Source: Mycobacterium sp. IDR2000157661 (lineage in GTDB: Bacteria > Actinomycetota > Actinomycetes > Mycobacteriales > Mycobacteriaceae). From it: a stretch of 64,000 nt of DNA. The stretch spans positions 2,294,001 through 2,358,000 of the forward strand of contig NZ_CP081006.1 in the NCBI RefSeq assembly GCF_022317005.1, given 5' to 3'. The position numbers were made by a program, and so were the translations under genes. Shown in pieces: positions 45,305 to 55,411 of this stretch (the first letter of the stretch is position 1; the number at the start of each line of letters is the position of its first letter). Under the pieces are notes generated by a model. The model did no database searches. It saw nothing but the letters and a program-made list of their open reading frames with translations, and was not told the origin of the DNA.

Positions 45305-46147
45305 ATGGGCTTGCCCAGGAGGTTCGGTGCGCTGCTGGTCGCTGTCGTCGCGACCGCCTGCGCACCGGCCGCCGAACCTTATTCGGCGCCGCGGCCCCAG
45401 GACTGTCGCAAGGATCACCTGACCACTCTGTATCCGGGCGTGTTCACGTTCGGCACCGACCAGCCCGTGTATCCACCCTGGTACATCGGCGACAACCCGG
45501 CCAACGGCGAGGGGTTCGAATCCGCCCTGGCCTATGCCGTGGCCGCCGAGTTGGGCTACCGCGGCCAGGAAGTCCGCTGGGTGCGGGTGCCGTTCAGCGA
45601 GGCCATCGCTGCGGGCCCGAAGTCGTTCGACGCAAGCCTTTCTCAGTTCTCGATCACCCAGCCGCGCAAGGCGGCCGTCGACTTCTCGTCACCGTACTTC
45701 GACGTGAGCCAGGCCGTCGTCACTGTCAGGTCGTCGCCCGCGGCGCGCGCCCGCAGCCTCGCCGACCTGAGGCCACTGCGGTTGGGCGCCCAAGTCGGCA
45801 CCACCAGTCAGACAGCGGCCACGGCGGTCACCGGTGACGCGCCGGTCTCGGCCTACAACACCAACGGCGACGCCAAGCTCGCCCTCGGTTCGGGCGAGAT
45901 CGACGCGGTGGTCGCCGATCTGCCCACGGCGTTCGCGCTCGCCTCGGAACTGCGGGACGGCATGATGGTGGGCCGGCTGCCGAACGAGTCGGCCGACGTC
46001 GAGCAGTTCGGCATCGTCCTGGACAAGGACAGTGGGCTGACCCGCTGTGTCTCCTTCGTCGTCGACTCGCTGCGCGCCGACGGGACGCTGGCGCAACTGG
46101 AGAACACCTGGCTGGCAGAGGGCGGTGACGCGCCGATTCTGACCTAG
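45305..46147 (+). CDS. Extracellular solute-binding lipoprotein (amino acid ABC type)
   Basis: A 280-residue lipoprotein with signal peptide RRFGALLVAVVATAC, lipidation cysteine at ~20. The mature part is a bac_3-type solute-binding domain: FTFGTDQPVYPPWYIGDNPANGEGFESALAYAVAAELG at its first strand, DASLSQFSITQPRKAAVDFSSPYF near 110, and LRPLRLGAQVGTTSQ and DAVVADLPTAFAL as the second lobe. It would capture an amino acid or similar small molecule; no permease or ATPase is adjacent. An in-frame ATG lies 12 bases upstream. Its stop overlaps the convergent lipoprotein gene (CTAG). The RNA terminator is 75 bases upstream. Confidence 0.85.
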   Translation: MGLPRRFGALLVAVVATACAPAAEPYSAPRPQDCRKDHLTTLYPGVFTFGTDQPVYPPWYIGDNPANGEGFESALAYAVAAELGYRGQEVRWVRVPFSEAIAAGPKSFDASLSQFSITQPRKAAVDFSSPYFDVSQAVVTVRSSPAARARSLADLRPLRLGAQVGTTSQTAATAVTGDAPVSAYNTNGDAKLALGSGEIDAVVADLPTAFALASELRDGMMVGRLPNESADVEQFGIVLDKDSGLTRCVSFVVDSLRADGTLAQLENTWLAEGGDAPILT

Positions 46148-46410
46148 CTGGCCGGTCCCGGCGCGAGGGCGGAACAGGCCGCCATCGCCTGCCGCCAGGC
46201 GTCCGGAGCGACACCCGCGGGCGGTCCGCCCCCCGGGCCCGGCGCGGAGGGGACGCCCTGCTCGTCCAGGCACTGAGCCAGCGAGCCGTGGCCGCTGGGC
46301 GCCTCGGAAGTGACGTCTGTGGTGGGGCTGGGGGGCTGGTCGCCGGGCGGTTCTGACGCGCAGCCGGCGAGGATCGCGGCCGCGGCGATCACCACGGAGA
46401 GCCGGCGCAC
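46144..46410 (-). CDS. Small lipoprotein
   Basis: An 88-residue lipoprotein with signal RRLSVVIAAAAILAGC; the lipobox LAGC puts Cys at ~17. The mature part is short and proline/serine-rich (SEPPGDQPPSPTTDVTSEAPSG), then a small domain with two cysteines (LAQCLDEQGVP and MAACSALAPG) that may form a disulfide. Its GTG overlaps the nitrobindin stop by one base, so it is translationally coupled to that gene. It converges on the solute-binding protein, sharing the stop-codon region. I do not recognise the domain. Confidence 0.8.
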   Translation of the reverse strand: MRRLSVVIAAAAILAGCASEPPGDQPPSPTTDVTSEAPSGHGSLAQCLDEQGVPSAPGPGGGPPAGVAPDAWRQAMAACSALAPGPAS

Positions 46411-47039
46411 TAGCCGACGTACCTGGACAGCCGGGCCGACAGGTGGGGCACCAGGCCCCCGTCGGCGTCCACCCGTTCCTCGACGTAGGCCAGATCGCCG
46501 CCCTCGACGATGCCGTACAGGCGTTTGGCGCCGCCGACGAGCACCCCGGACTTGCTGCGCGCCAGGGCGTCGGTCACCAGCTCCCACGACGACTGGTTGC
46601 GGGGGCGACCGTAGAACAGTTCGACATAGCCTGCCGAGTGCGCCAGCAGCAGTTCGATGGCCTGGGACTCGGATGGATCCGCCGGGTCGTCGACGAACCG
46701 CCAGAAGCCGGATTCCCGCAACGTGTGCTCCTCGTAATCGCCGGCTTCGGACAACCGCCACGAACGGGCCTCCCAGATCAGGTAGTCGCCACCGTCGTGC
46801 GACACGACGATCTGCTGCCCGAACCGATAATCGCCGTGTGCCCCGCGGCCCTCACCTTCACCGCGCCAAACACCGACCAGCGGCAGCAGCGCCAGCAGCG
46901 CGTCGTTGAGGTTGACACCCTCGCGAAGGTTCGCGGTGTCCGCCGGCGCAGGCAGGTCGGCGAACACCGGGATGTTGCGGGCAGCGGTGGTCTTCGCGCG
47001 TTCGGCGGCCGCCGCGACGGCGTCGTCGCCGGACGTCAC
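46410..47039 (-). CDS. Nitrobindin-family heme-binding beta-barrel protein
   Basis: A 209-residue nitrobindin (DUF1794, FABP-like). The signature [23 protein letters not shown] lies near residues 55-78, and the heme-binding histidine is in the C-terminal [13 protein letters not shown]. Nitrobindins bind ferric heme and react with peroxynitrite; a sensing or detoxifying role under nitrosative stress is possible. It corresponds to Rv0813c. The GTG start overlaps the stop of a 32-residue membrane protein, and the stop overlaps the lipoprotein start, so the three make one tight operon. Confidence 0.9.
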   Translation of the reverse strand: MTSGDDAVAAAAERAKTTAARNIPVFADLPAPADTANLREGVNLNDALLALLPLVGVWRGEGEGRGAHGDYRFGQQIVVSHDGGDYLIWEARSWRLSEAGDYEEHTLRESGFWRFVDDPADPSESQAIELLLAHSAGYVELFYGRPRNQSSWELVTDALARSKSGVLVGGAKRLYGIVEGGDLAYVEERVDADGGLVPHLSARLSRYVG

Positions 47040-47134
47040 GACTCGTCGGTGATCAGTCGGTACAGCGCGTAGAGCGCGAACCAGGTGATCAGCACGGTGC
47101 AGGCGACCAGGAGAAGTTCGTAGAACAGCACCAC
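47036..47134 (-). CDS. Small single-pass membrane protein
   Basis: A 32-residue protein with GTG at 47134, consisting almost wholly of one hydrophobic helix ([19 protein letters not shown]) between a short N-terminus (VLFYE) and a charged RLITDES tail. TAGACT lies seven bases before the GTG on the minus strand, exactly the spacing of a leaderless gene. Its stop overlaps the nitrobindin start (GTGA). It has no homology I can name. It could be a membrane anchor or sensor partner, or a leader peptide that couples translation of the heme protein. Confidence 0.7.
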   Translation of the reverse strand: MVLFYELLLVACTVLITWFALYALYRLITDES

Positions 47135-47198
47135 GGCGCCAAGTCTAGTCCGCCGCCAACCACCCGGCGCGTCGGCTCGTACCTCGCCGCCTTCGTCG

Positions 47199-47501
47199 TC
47201 AGGCGACCTTGACGTGGACCTCGTGAATGCCCGCGCCCGAGGGTGCGACGACGGCATCGCCCTTGCCGACCTTCGACAGTGCGCGCAACGTCCAGGTGCC
47301 AGGTGCGGCGAAGAACCGGAAGTCACCGGTGGCCGACGCGACGACCTCGGCGGTGAACTCGTCGGAGCTGTCCAGCAACCGCACGAAGGCGCCGCCGACC
47401 GCCTGACCCGATCCGTCCACGACGCGACCCGTGATCACAGTCTCCTTCTCGAGGTCGACGCCGGCCGGCAACGTCAGCCCTTGCTTCGGTGCAGTGCACA
47501 T
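47199..47501 (-). CDS. sseC2: SseC-family protein (DUF1416)
   Basis: A 100-residue protein encoded directly after cysA2, as in M. tuberculosis (Rv0814c, SseC2). It begins CTAPKQGLTLPAGVDLEKETVITGRVVDGSGQAVGGAFVRLLDSSDEF, which has the look of an immunoglobulin-like beta-sandwich, and it ends in GAGIHEVHVKV. It may help in sulfane-sulfur or thiosulfate metabolism with the rhodanese CysA2, but its role is not established. The ATG lies one base after the cysA2 stop. Confidence 0.88.
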   Translation of the reverse strand: MCTAPKQGLTLPAGVDLEKETVITGRVVDGSGQAVGGAFVRLLDSSDEFTAEVVASATGDFRFFAAPGTWTLRALSKVGKGDAVVAPSGAGIHEVHVKVA

Positions 47502-47502
47502 A

Positions 47503-48336
47503 TCAACTTCCCAACTCGATCGGGGCACCCACCAGGGAGCCGTATTCCGTCCAACTGCCGTCGTAGTTCTTGACGTTCTGGTGTCCCAGGAGTTCCTGCA
47601 GCACGAACCAGGTGTGCGACGAGCGCTCACCGATCCGGCAGTAGGCGATGGTCTCCTTCTCTCCGTCCAAGCCGGCCTCGGAGTACAGCTTGGCCAGGTC
47701 CTCGTCGGACTTGAACGTGCCGTCGTCGTTGGCCGCCTTGCTCCAGGGAACGTTGATGGCACCGGGGATATGCCCGGGCCGCTGGCTCTGCTCCTGAGGC
47801 AGATGCGCGGGCGCCAGGATCTTGCCCGAGAACTCGTCAGGGGAGCGCACGTCGACGAGGTTCTTGTTGTTGATGGCGGCGATGACCTCGTCGCGGAACG
47901 CCCGGATGCTGGTGTCGGGGGCCTTGGCGGTGTAGCTGGTCTCCGGCCGCTGCACCGTGTCGGTCGACAGGGGACGCCCGTCGAGTTCCCACTTCTTGCG
48001 GCCTCCGTCGAGCAGCTTGACGTCCTGATGTCCGTAGAGCTTGAAGTACCAGTAGGCGTAGGCGGCGAACCAGTTGTTGTTGCCGCCGTAGAGGATCACG
48101 GTGTCGTCGCCTGCGATACCACGCTCGGACAGCAGCTTGGAGAACTGCTGTTGGTCGACGAAGTCGCGGCGCACCGGGTCCTGCAGGTCGGTCTTCCAGT
48201 CGATCCGCACCGCGCCCTCGATGTGGCCGGTGTCGTAGGCGCTGGTGTCCTCGTCGACCTCCACGAAAACGGTGTTGGGGGCATTGAGATTGTTCTCGGC
48301 CCACTCGGCGGTGACCAGCACATCAGAACGTGCCAT
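47503..48336 (-). CDS. cysA2: Thiosulfate sulfurtransferase (rhodanese)
   Basis: A 277-residue tandem-rhodanese. The N-terminal inactive domain is followed by the catalytic one, with the nucleophile Cys233 in AYCRIGERSSHTW. It moves sulfane sulfur from thiosulfate to an acceptor such as cyanide or a thiol. ATG 48336 has GAAAGGAA upstream and gives the exact length of M. tuberculosis CysA2. It overlaps the upstream DUF4395 gene by 14 bases, and sseC2 follows one base later. The unit is probably controlled by the polycysteine leader upstream. Confidence 0.95.
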   Translation of the reverse strand: MARSDVLVTAEWAENNLNAPNTVFVEVDEDTSAYDTGHIEGAVRIDWKTDLQDPVRRDFVDQQQFSKLLSERGIAGDDTVILYGGNNNWFAAYAYWYFKLYGHQDVKLLDGGRKKWELDGRPLSTDTVQRPETSYTAKAPDTSIRAFRDEVIAAINNKNLVDVRSPDEFSGKILAPAHLPQEQSQRPGHIPGAINVPWSKAANDDGTFKSDEDLAKLYSEAGLDGEKETIAYCRIGERSSHTWFVLQELLGHQNVKNYDGSWTEYGSLVGAPIELGS

Positions 48337-48814
48337 GGACGAGTTCCTTTCGATTGCTTCGGGTTTGGGTGAGTCGTGCGACAAGCGGGTACAGCTGACA
48401 GCCCAGGCAGATGCCGAAGGCCGCGTTGAGGAAGGCCGCCGTCAAGGCCGATCCGGTGGCGATCAGACCGAGCAGAGGCAGGCCGGCGGCGAACCCGACC
48501 ACGCCGACCAGTCCGAACACCAGGCCCACCAGTTGGGCGAACCTCAGCGGTGCGGCGGGCTCCTTATCGGTCACCGGGGCCAGGTGTGGCGCGATAAGAC
48601 GGCCGAACACCAGCCCGTAGGGATGCCTGCGTGGCCCCAGAACCGCCCCGACGGCGAACACCACCGACTGCGCACCGAGCAGGACGGCCGCGCCGAGCGG
48701 GCTGACCGCCGACACCAACAGAACCGCCACCAGCACGCCTGCGGTGACCCAGGCGACGAAGCGCGGACCCCGGGCATCGACCTGGTCAGGCACCTGGTTG
48801 TTCGTCGTCGGCAT
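48323..48814 (-). CDS. DUF4395-family membrane protein
   Basis: A 163-residue protein with four hydrophobic segments (FVAWVTAGVLVAVLLVSAVS, GAAVLLGAQSVVFAVGAVLG, FAQLVGLVFGLVGVVGFAAG, LLGLIATGSALTAAFLNAAF) and a conserved C-terminal CLGCQLY motif, characteristic of DUF4395. The paired cysteines may accept sulfur or electrons from the rhodanese CysA2, whose gene it overlaps. The ribosome site AGGAG lies eight bases before the ATG. It is the first structural gene behind the polycysteine ORF. Function unknown but probably in sulfur transfer. Confidence 0.85.
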   Translation of the reverse strand: MPTTNNQVPDQVDARGPRFVAWVTAGVLVAVLLVSAVSPLGAAVLLGAQSVVFAVGAVLGPRRHPYGLVFGRLIAPHLAPVTDKEPAAPLRFAQLVGLVFGLVGVVGFAAGLPLLGLIATGSALTAAFLNAAFGICLGCQLYPLVARLTQTRSNRKELVHGTF

Positions 48815-48901
48815 GAATGAACTCCTGTTGCGTCATGGGGCTGATTTGGGGCAGACCACGAGGGGTCGCTCCCGAGTGCGGCGCGAAGGAAACGCAGCTA
48901 C
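48815..48901 (-). promoter_or_regulatory. Leader between polycysteine ORF and DUF4395
   Basis: These 87 bases follow the polycysteine stop codon and hold the AGGAG site of DUF4395 just before its ATG. A small GACC/GGTC hairpin is visible near the middle, but no T-run terminator. In the known attenuators, stalling on the cysteine run prevents Rho or exposes the ribosome site; which applies here cannot be read from sequence alone. Confidence 0.45.
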
Positions 48902-48994
48902 TCAGCAGCTACAACAACAACAGCAAGAACCCGCGACGCGGCACAGATCGACTGCGCGGCGCTTGGTGAGCATCGGCTCGAGGCGGGCGGACAC
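48902..48994 (-). CDS. Leaderless polycysteine leader peptide (attenuator)
   Basis: A 30-residue ORF with GTG at 48994 that reads SARLEPMLTKRRAVDLC..., then ends GSCCCCCSC with five cysteine codons in a row and seven in total. TAGGCT lies seven bases upstream on the same strand, so it is leaderless. It is placed directly upstream of the DUF4395-cysA2-sseC2 sulfur operon. Polycysteine leaderless ORFs of this form are known mycobacterial cysteine-responsive attenuators: when charged cysteinyl-tRNA is scarce the ribosome stalls and the operon is expressed. The agreement of ORF, promoter and position is strong. It was missed by ordinary gene calling because it is short. Confidence 0.88.
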   Translation of the reverse strand: MSARLEPMLTKRRAVDLCRVAGSCCCCCSC

Positions 48995-49023
48995 GCCGGA
49001 CAGCCTACCCAATGACAGCGTGA

Positions 49024-49446
49024 TCAAGCCAACAGCGGTTCCACCGCCGCCCGCAGGTCAGCAGCCCTGGGGACGCCATGGGTGCGGTACCGCGGCCGAC
49101 CATCGGCGTCGAACACGATCGTGGTAGGCAGCGACAGCACCGAAAGGCGCCGCGCCGCTTCCGGATTCGCGTCCATGTCGATCTCGACATGCGCCACTCG
49201 AGGCAGCTCGGCGCAGACCTCCTCGACGACCCGGCGCACCGCATCGCACGGTCCGCACCATGGCGCCGAGAAGTGCAGCACCGTCGGCCCGGTCGTCGAC
49301 AGGCCGAGGTCGCTGGTGTCGACGTTGGCGGCGTCCTCCGCGGAGCGCAGCAAGCCGGCACGCAGCGTGATCAGCCTGCCGACGACGAATGCCACACCGA
49401 GCGCGGCGATCAGCACGGTGATGGCGAGCACCCAGGACGAGCTCAT
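49024..49446 (-). CDS. thiX: Thioredoxin-like protein, membrane-anchored
   Basis: A 140-residue thioredoxin-fold protein. The N-terminal helix WVLAITVLIAALGVAFVVGRLITL would anchor it to the membrane. The redox motif is APWCGPCD (Cys64, Cys67), and the cis-Pro loop is LPTTIVFD. It has a GGAGG ribosome site six bases before the ATG and the same length as M. tuberculosis Rv0816c. It lies upstream of the polycysteine ORF, whose TAGGCT promoter begins a new unit. It probably reduces disulfides of an envelope protein or the sulfur-transfer proteins behind it. Confidence 0.92.
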   Translation of the reverse strand: MSSSWVLAITVLIAALGVAFVVGRLITLRAGLLRSAEDAANVDTSDLGLSTTGPTVLHFSAPWCGPCDAVRRVVEEVCAELPRVAHVEIDMDANPEAARRLSVLSLPTTIVFDADGRPRYRTHGVPRAADLRAAVEPLLA

Positions 49447-49474
49447 GGCCGGCCTCCGTTCTTCGCGCAACCGC

Positions 49475-50290
49475 TCATCTCATGGTGAACTCGTCGAGGT
49501 CGACGGTCACTCCCTCGGCGATCCCTTCGATGATGATGTCGGATCCCCGCGCGCCCTGGGCGGTCGGCGTCAAGCCGAACGGCAGCTTCAGGCCGGGGAT
49601 GCTCGTGGCGAAGGCGGCCAGCACCGCCGCCACCTTCTCCTCGGGGACGTCCTGGTCGGCGGTGTTGGGCCCCGTCAGCACTCCGGTGGGCGTCATCGCC
49701 AGGGTGGTCTGGTCCGGCCCGGTGATGTCGAGGTCGACCGCGACGCTGACCTTCTTGTCGAAACCCGCCTTCGTCGGCGTCCCGGTCAACACGACGCCCC
49801 GGTTGCTGGAGATGCCCGACTCGGTGGTGCCGCCGGTGGCGTCGTTGCTCTCCCGCGTCGGCGCCTCCACCAGGAGGTCGGGGATGTCCATGAAGCGCCC
49901 GATGTGCGTCGAATCGACGATCACGCGGCTCTCGGCCTTGCCGACGGGCAGTTCGGCGCCCGGTCCGATAAGCCAGGATTCGTCCGTGATGTCGATGTCG
50001 TGCAGCGTGGCCTCCAGCGAGGTCTTGCCGACGACGGGGTGATCGACGCCACTCGCGCGGATTTCGATCTCGTCGTAGCGGTGGTCCATGGCCTGGGTGG
50101 TGAACGGGAAGCCGAGGATCGCGACCGACGGGTCGTGCTGCAGGCCGGCGGCGCTGCGCACGCTTCTGGCCAGGCGGTATTCCGCGTAGATCGCCGCACC
50201 GAAGTCCGCTCCGACGGCGCCCACCGCCACGGCGGCGACGGTGGCCAGAACTCCGATCAGCACCTTGCGCACCTCGACATTCTGGACCAC
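49475..50290 (-). CDS. lmeA: LmeA-type DUF2993 lipoglycan elongation protein
   Basis: A 271-residue protein with an N-terminal membrane segment/signal (RKVLIGVLATVAAVAVGAVGADF) and then a DUF2993 domain of extracellular beta-strands (SVAILGFPFTTQAMDHRYDEIEI near residue 50). In M. smegmatis the homologue LmeA is needed for lipomannan elongation, so an envelope role is expected. The gene order lmeA-glnR-mshD is the same as in M. smegmatis. GTG 50290 gives the family length; GTG 50272 is an alternative. Confidence 0.85.
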   Translation of the reverse strand: MVQNVEVRKVLIGVLATVAAVAVGAVGADFGAAIYAEYRLARSVRSAAGLQHDPSVAILGFPFTTQAMDHRYDEIEIRASGVDHPVVGKTSLEATLHDIDITDESWLIGPGAELPVGKAESRVIVDSTHIGRFMDIPDLLVEAPTRESNDATGGTTESGISSNRGVVLTGTPTKAGFDKKVSVAVDLDITGPDQTTLAMTPTGVLTGPNTADQDVPEEKVAAVLAAFATSIPGLKLPFGLTPTAQGARGSDIIIEGIAEGVTVDLDEFTMR

Positions 50291-50362
50291 GTCGGCCAAG
50301 CCGCCCGGTTCGGCGCAGCTAATCAGCAGGTAGCGCGCTATCGTTAGATGACCATCGGCCGG

Positions 50363-50378
50363 GTAACGGCCACATGAC
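50363..50378. promoter_or_regulatory. Possible GlnR box
   Basis: GTAAC-N6-ATGAC contains the AC-N9-AC core expected of mycobacterial GlnR sites (50366-50367 and 50377-50378). It lies in the divergent lmeA/glnR region, where autoregulation would act. The motif is short and could occur by chance. Confidence 0.35.
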
Positions 50379-50449
50379 AGGCATGAATCTGGGAAGTCAC
50401 CGACCGACATCGTTGTCCAGGCGAGGTCCCTGTGCTGTTGGAGGGCCAG

Positions 50450-52168
<1,719 letters not shown>

Positions 52169-52243
52169 TTCCATGTGCGATCCGTCCACCACGGCCGCAT
52201 ACGTTGCCGGGGAGTCTGAAGCAGTCGACCGAAAGTGGGATAA

Positions 52244-53377
52244 GTGAAGCGCATCAGCATGGGTAAGACCGCTGGCACGACAGCGTCCGCGGCCGCGATC
52301 CTGGCCCTGACGCTGGCCGGTTGCGGCAGCGACAACAACGCGGGCACCGGATCGGGTGGCGGCGAAACGGGAACGGCCAGCGGCGAGAACTGCGGCGGCA
52401 AGGACACGATCAACGCCGAGGGCTCGACCGCCCAGCAGAACGCCATCGGGCTGTTCAACCAGGTGTGGGGCCAGATCTGCCAGGGCAAGAACCTGTCCTA
52501 CAACCCCACCGGCTCCGGCGCGGGTCGCCAACAGTTCATCGCGGGCAACGTCGACTTCGCCGGCTCGGACTCCCCGCTGTCCGACGAACAGGTCCCTCAG
52601 GCCGCCCAGCGATGCAAAGGCAACCCCGCCTGGCACCTCCCGCTGGTGTTCGGACCGGTCGCGATGGCCTACAACCTCGAGGGTGTCGACGGATTGGTGG
52701 TCAACGCCGACGTGCTGGCGCGCATCTTCCAGGGTCAGATCACCAAGTGGAACGATCCGGCCATCGCGGCGCTGAACGAGGGTAAGAACCTGCCCGACCA
52801 GAACATCACGCCGGTCTACCGGTCGGATTCGTCGGGCACCACCGACAACTTCCAGAAATATCTGGCCGCGGCGGCGCCGCAGACCTGGACCAAGGGTGAC
52901 GGCTCCGAGTTCCAGGGCGGCGCAGGCGAGGGTGCGCAGAAGTCGGCGGGCGTGGCGCAGGCGGTGCAGGCCACCCCCGGCGCCATCGGTTACGTCGAGA
53001 AGGGCTTCGCCGACCAGGCCGGAATTCCCTACGCCCAGATCGACAACGGCAGCGGTGCTGTCGAGTTGACCGACGAGTCCGCCGGCAAGGCCATCGACGC
53101 GGCGCAGTTCGCCGGCGAGGGCCAGGACCTGGTGCTGGACCTGCAGTCGCTGTACGCCACCCAGGAGCAGGGCGCGTATCCGCTGGTGTTGGCCACCTAC
53201 GAGATCGTCTGCTCCAACGGTTACGACCAGCCGACGGCCGAGGCGATCAAGTCATTTCTCCAGCATTCGGCCAACGAGGGTCAGCAAGGCCTGTCCGAGG
53301 CCGGATACGTTCCGCTGCCGGATCGGTTCAAGCAGCGCCTGACGGGTTCGATCGACGCCATCTCGTCGACCGCCTAG
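52244..53377 (+). CDS. pstS: Phosphate-binding lipoprotein PstS
   Basis: A 377-residue lipoprotein. The signal peptide ends in LALTLAGCG with the lipidated cysteine at ~28. The binding domain shows EGSTAQQNAIGLFNQVWG near residue 65, YNPTGSGAGRQQFIAGNVDFAGSDSPLSDEQ near 95 and PVYRSDSSGTTDNFQKYL near 195, the loops that hold phosphate. It delivers phosphate to the PstCAB transporter encoded next. A leader of about 32 bases follows the predicted promoter. Induction under phosphate limitation is indicated by the boxes upstream. Confidence 0.96.
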   Translation: MKRISMGKTAGTTASAAAILALTLAGCGSDNNAGTGSGGGETGTASGENCGGKDTINAEGSTAQQNAIGLFNQVWGQICQGKNLSYNPTGSGAGRQQFIAGNVDFAGSDSPLSDEQVPQAAQRCKGNPAWHLPLVFGPVAMAYNLEGVDGLVVNADVLARIFQGQITKWNDPAIAALNEGKNLPDQNITPVYRSDSSGTTDNFQKYLAAAAPQTWTKGDGSEFQGGAGEGAQKSAGVAQAVQATPGAIGYVEKGFADQAGIPYAQIDNGSGAVELTDESAGKAIDAAQFAGEGQDLVLDLQSLYATQEQGAYPLVLATYEIVCSNGYDQPTAEAIKSFLQHSANEGQQGLSEAGYVPLPDRFKQRLTGSIDAISSTA

Positions 53378-53425
53378 TCCTGCTGGCGAAACGGCGACAC
53401 TGCGGCGAGGATGGACACGTAACCG

Positions 53426-54475
53426 ATGACCGACAGGGTCGAAGTGACAGAACCGAATCCAGCAGAGGCCGGGTCGGGTGCGGCGATGGCCGCCCCCTTC
53501 CCGGAACCGGAGCCCATCTCGACTGATCCCGCCCGGAGCACGAAGGTCCGGCCGGGGGACCGCATTTTCCGCTGGTTGTCCGAGGGCTCGGGCATCTTCA
53601 TCGTTGCCCTGATCGTGGCCATCGGCTTCTTCCTGGTGTGGCGGGCGGTCCCGGCGCTGGCCCGTAACGAGGCCAACTTCTTCCTCTACGGCGGTTCGTG
53701 GGTCACCACCGACACCTCGGCGATGCAGTTCGGGATCTTCGACCTGCTTCAGGTCACGGTGTTCGTCTCGGTGTTCGCGCTGATCCTCGCGATGCCGGTG
53801 GCGCTGGGCATCGCGATCTTCCTCACTCAGTACGCGCCGCGCAGGGTCGCCGGGCCGCTGGCCTACATGGTGGACCTGCTGGCCGCGGTGCCGTCCATCA
53901 TCTACGGCGTCTGGGGCCTGTACGTGTTGGCTCCGGTGCTGCGCCCTTTCGCGTTGTGGCTCAACGAGAACCTCTCCTGGTTGTTCCTCTTCCAGACCGG
54001 CAACGCCTCGGTGGCCGGCGGCGGCACCATCTTCACCGCTGGCATCGTGCTCGCGGTGATGATCCTTCCGATCATCACCGCGGTGACCCGCGAGGTCTTC
54101 GTGCAGACGCCGAAGGGGCAGATCGAGGCGGCGCTCGCGCTGGGGGCCACCCGCTGGGAGGTGGTGCGCACCACCGTCCTGCCGTTCGGCATGTCGGGCT
54201 ACATCAGCGGCGCGATGCTCGGCCTGGGCCGTGCGCTCGGCGAGACGATCGCGTTGTTGATCATCCTGCGCGGCACGCAGGCGGCGTTCGGATGGTCACT
54301 GTTCGACGCGGGCTACACCTTCGCGAGCCTCATCGCATCTGCGGCTTCGGAATTCAATGACCAGTACAAGGCCGGCGCCTACATAGCCGCGGGCCTGGTG
54401 CTGTTCATCCTGACCTTCGTGGTGAACTCGCTGGCCCGCGCCGCGGTCGCCGGAAAGGACCGGTCTGCATCATGA
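53426..54475 (+). CDS. pstC: Phosphate ABC transporter permease PstC
   Basis: A 349-residue permease with about six membrane segments. The N-terminal 45 residues are cytosolic and proline-rich. The EAA loop is [41 protein letters not shown], which contacts PstB. It forms the channel with PstA. The gene lies 48 bases after pstS and overlaps pstA as ATGA, so pstSCAB is one operon. Confidence 0.95.
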   Translation: MTDRVEVTEPNPAEAGSGAAMAAPFPEPEPISTDPARSTKVRPGDRIFRWLSEGSGIFIVALIVAIGFFLVWRAVPALARNEANFFLYGGSWVTTDTSAMQFGIFDLLQVTVFVSVFALILAMPVALGIAIFLTQYAPRRVAGPLAYMVDLLAAVPSIIYGVWGLYVLAPVLRPFALWLNENLSWLFLFQTGNASVAGGGTIFTAGIVLAVMILPIITAVTREVFVQTPKGQIEAALALGATRWEVVRTTVLPFGMSGYISGAMLGLGRALGETIALLIILRGTQAAFGWSLFDAGYTFASLIASAASEFNDQYKAGAYIAAGLVLFILTFVVNSLARAAVAGKDRSAS

Positions 54476-55386
54476 CCGCAACGCTGGACCAACCGGTGAA
54501 GGCGCCCACTTTCCACGGCGTCAGCGCCCGGCGGAAACTGACCAACCACGTCGCCACGGTACTGGTGAGCCTCTCGGTGCTCATCGCGGTCGTCCCGCTG
54601 GTGTGGGTACTGGTCACGGTGGTCGTCAAGGGCTTCGGTGTGGTCACCTCGAGCACGTGGTGGTTCAACTCGCAGTCCGGCATGACGGCCTTCACCGCGG
54701 GCGGCGGCGTCTACCACGCCATCGTCGGCACCCTGTTGCAGGGCTTGGTGTGTGCGCTGATCTCCATCCCGATCGGCGTGTTCGTCGGCATCTACCTCGT
54801 CGAGTACGGGGGCGGCACCCGACTGGGCAAGATGACCACCTTCATGGTCGACATCCTGACCGGCGTTCCGTCGATCGTAGCCGCACTGTTCATCTATGCC
54901 CTGTGGGTGGCCACTCTGGGCTTCGAGCGGTCGGGCTTCGCCGTGTCGCTGGCGCTGGTGCTTCTCATGATCCCGGTGATCGTGCGCTCCACCGAGGAGA
55001 TGCTGCGGATCGTTCCGATGGACCTGCGCGAGGCGAGCTACGCGCTGGGCGTCCCGAAGTGGAGAACCATTACCTCGATTGTGATTCCGACGGCGCTGTC
55101 GGGCATCGTGACCGGCATTCTGCTGGCGCTGGCCCGCGTGATGGGAGAGACCGCTCCTCTGCTGATCCTGGTGGGCTACGCCCAGGCCATCAACTTCGAC
55201 ATGTCCAGCGGGTTCATGGGCTCGCTGCCCGGCATGATGTATGACCAGGTCTCCGCCGGTGCCGGCGCCAACCCGGTGCCCACCGACCGGCTGTGGGGTG
55301 CGGCGTTCACCCTCATCGTGCTGATCGCGCTCCTCAACGTCGGTGCGCGCTTCATCGCCAAATTCTTTTCCCCGAAAAAGGTCTGA
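54472..55386 (+). CDS. pstA: Phosphate ABC transporter permease PstA
   Basis: A 304-residue permease with six membrane segments. The EAA loop is [41 protein letters not shown]. The loop [10 protein letters not shown] and the later segment [20 protein letters not shown] are typical. It pairs with PstC, whose stop it overlaps; pstB follows after 25 bases with AGGAGA as its ribosome site. Confidence 0.95.
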   Translation: MTATLDQPVKAPTFHGVSARRKLTNHVATVLVSLSVLIAVVPLVWVLVTVVVKGFGVVTSSTWWFNSQSGMTAFTAGGGVYHAIVGTLLQGLVCALISIPIGVFVGIYLVEYGGGTRLGKMTTFMVDILTGVPSIVAALFIYALWVATLGFERSGFAVSLALVLLMIPVIVRSTEEMLRIVPMDLREASYALGVPKWRTITSIVIPTALSGIVTGILLALARVMGETAPLLILVGYAQAINFDMSSGFMGSLPGMMYDQVSAGAGANPVPTDRLWGAAFTLIVLIALLNVGARFIAKFFSPKKV

Positions 55387-55411
55387 ACAGGTTTAGGAGA
55401 CATAGGACAAC

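Noticed and set aside
45064..45837. A 257-residue open frame across the RNA, its terminator and the lipoprotein gene
   Set aside because: It reads through the intrinsic terminator and lies out of frame with the clear lipoprotein signal peptide and solute-binding domain. It is best explained by high GC.
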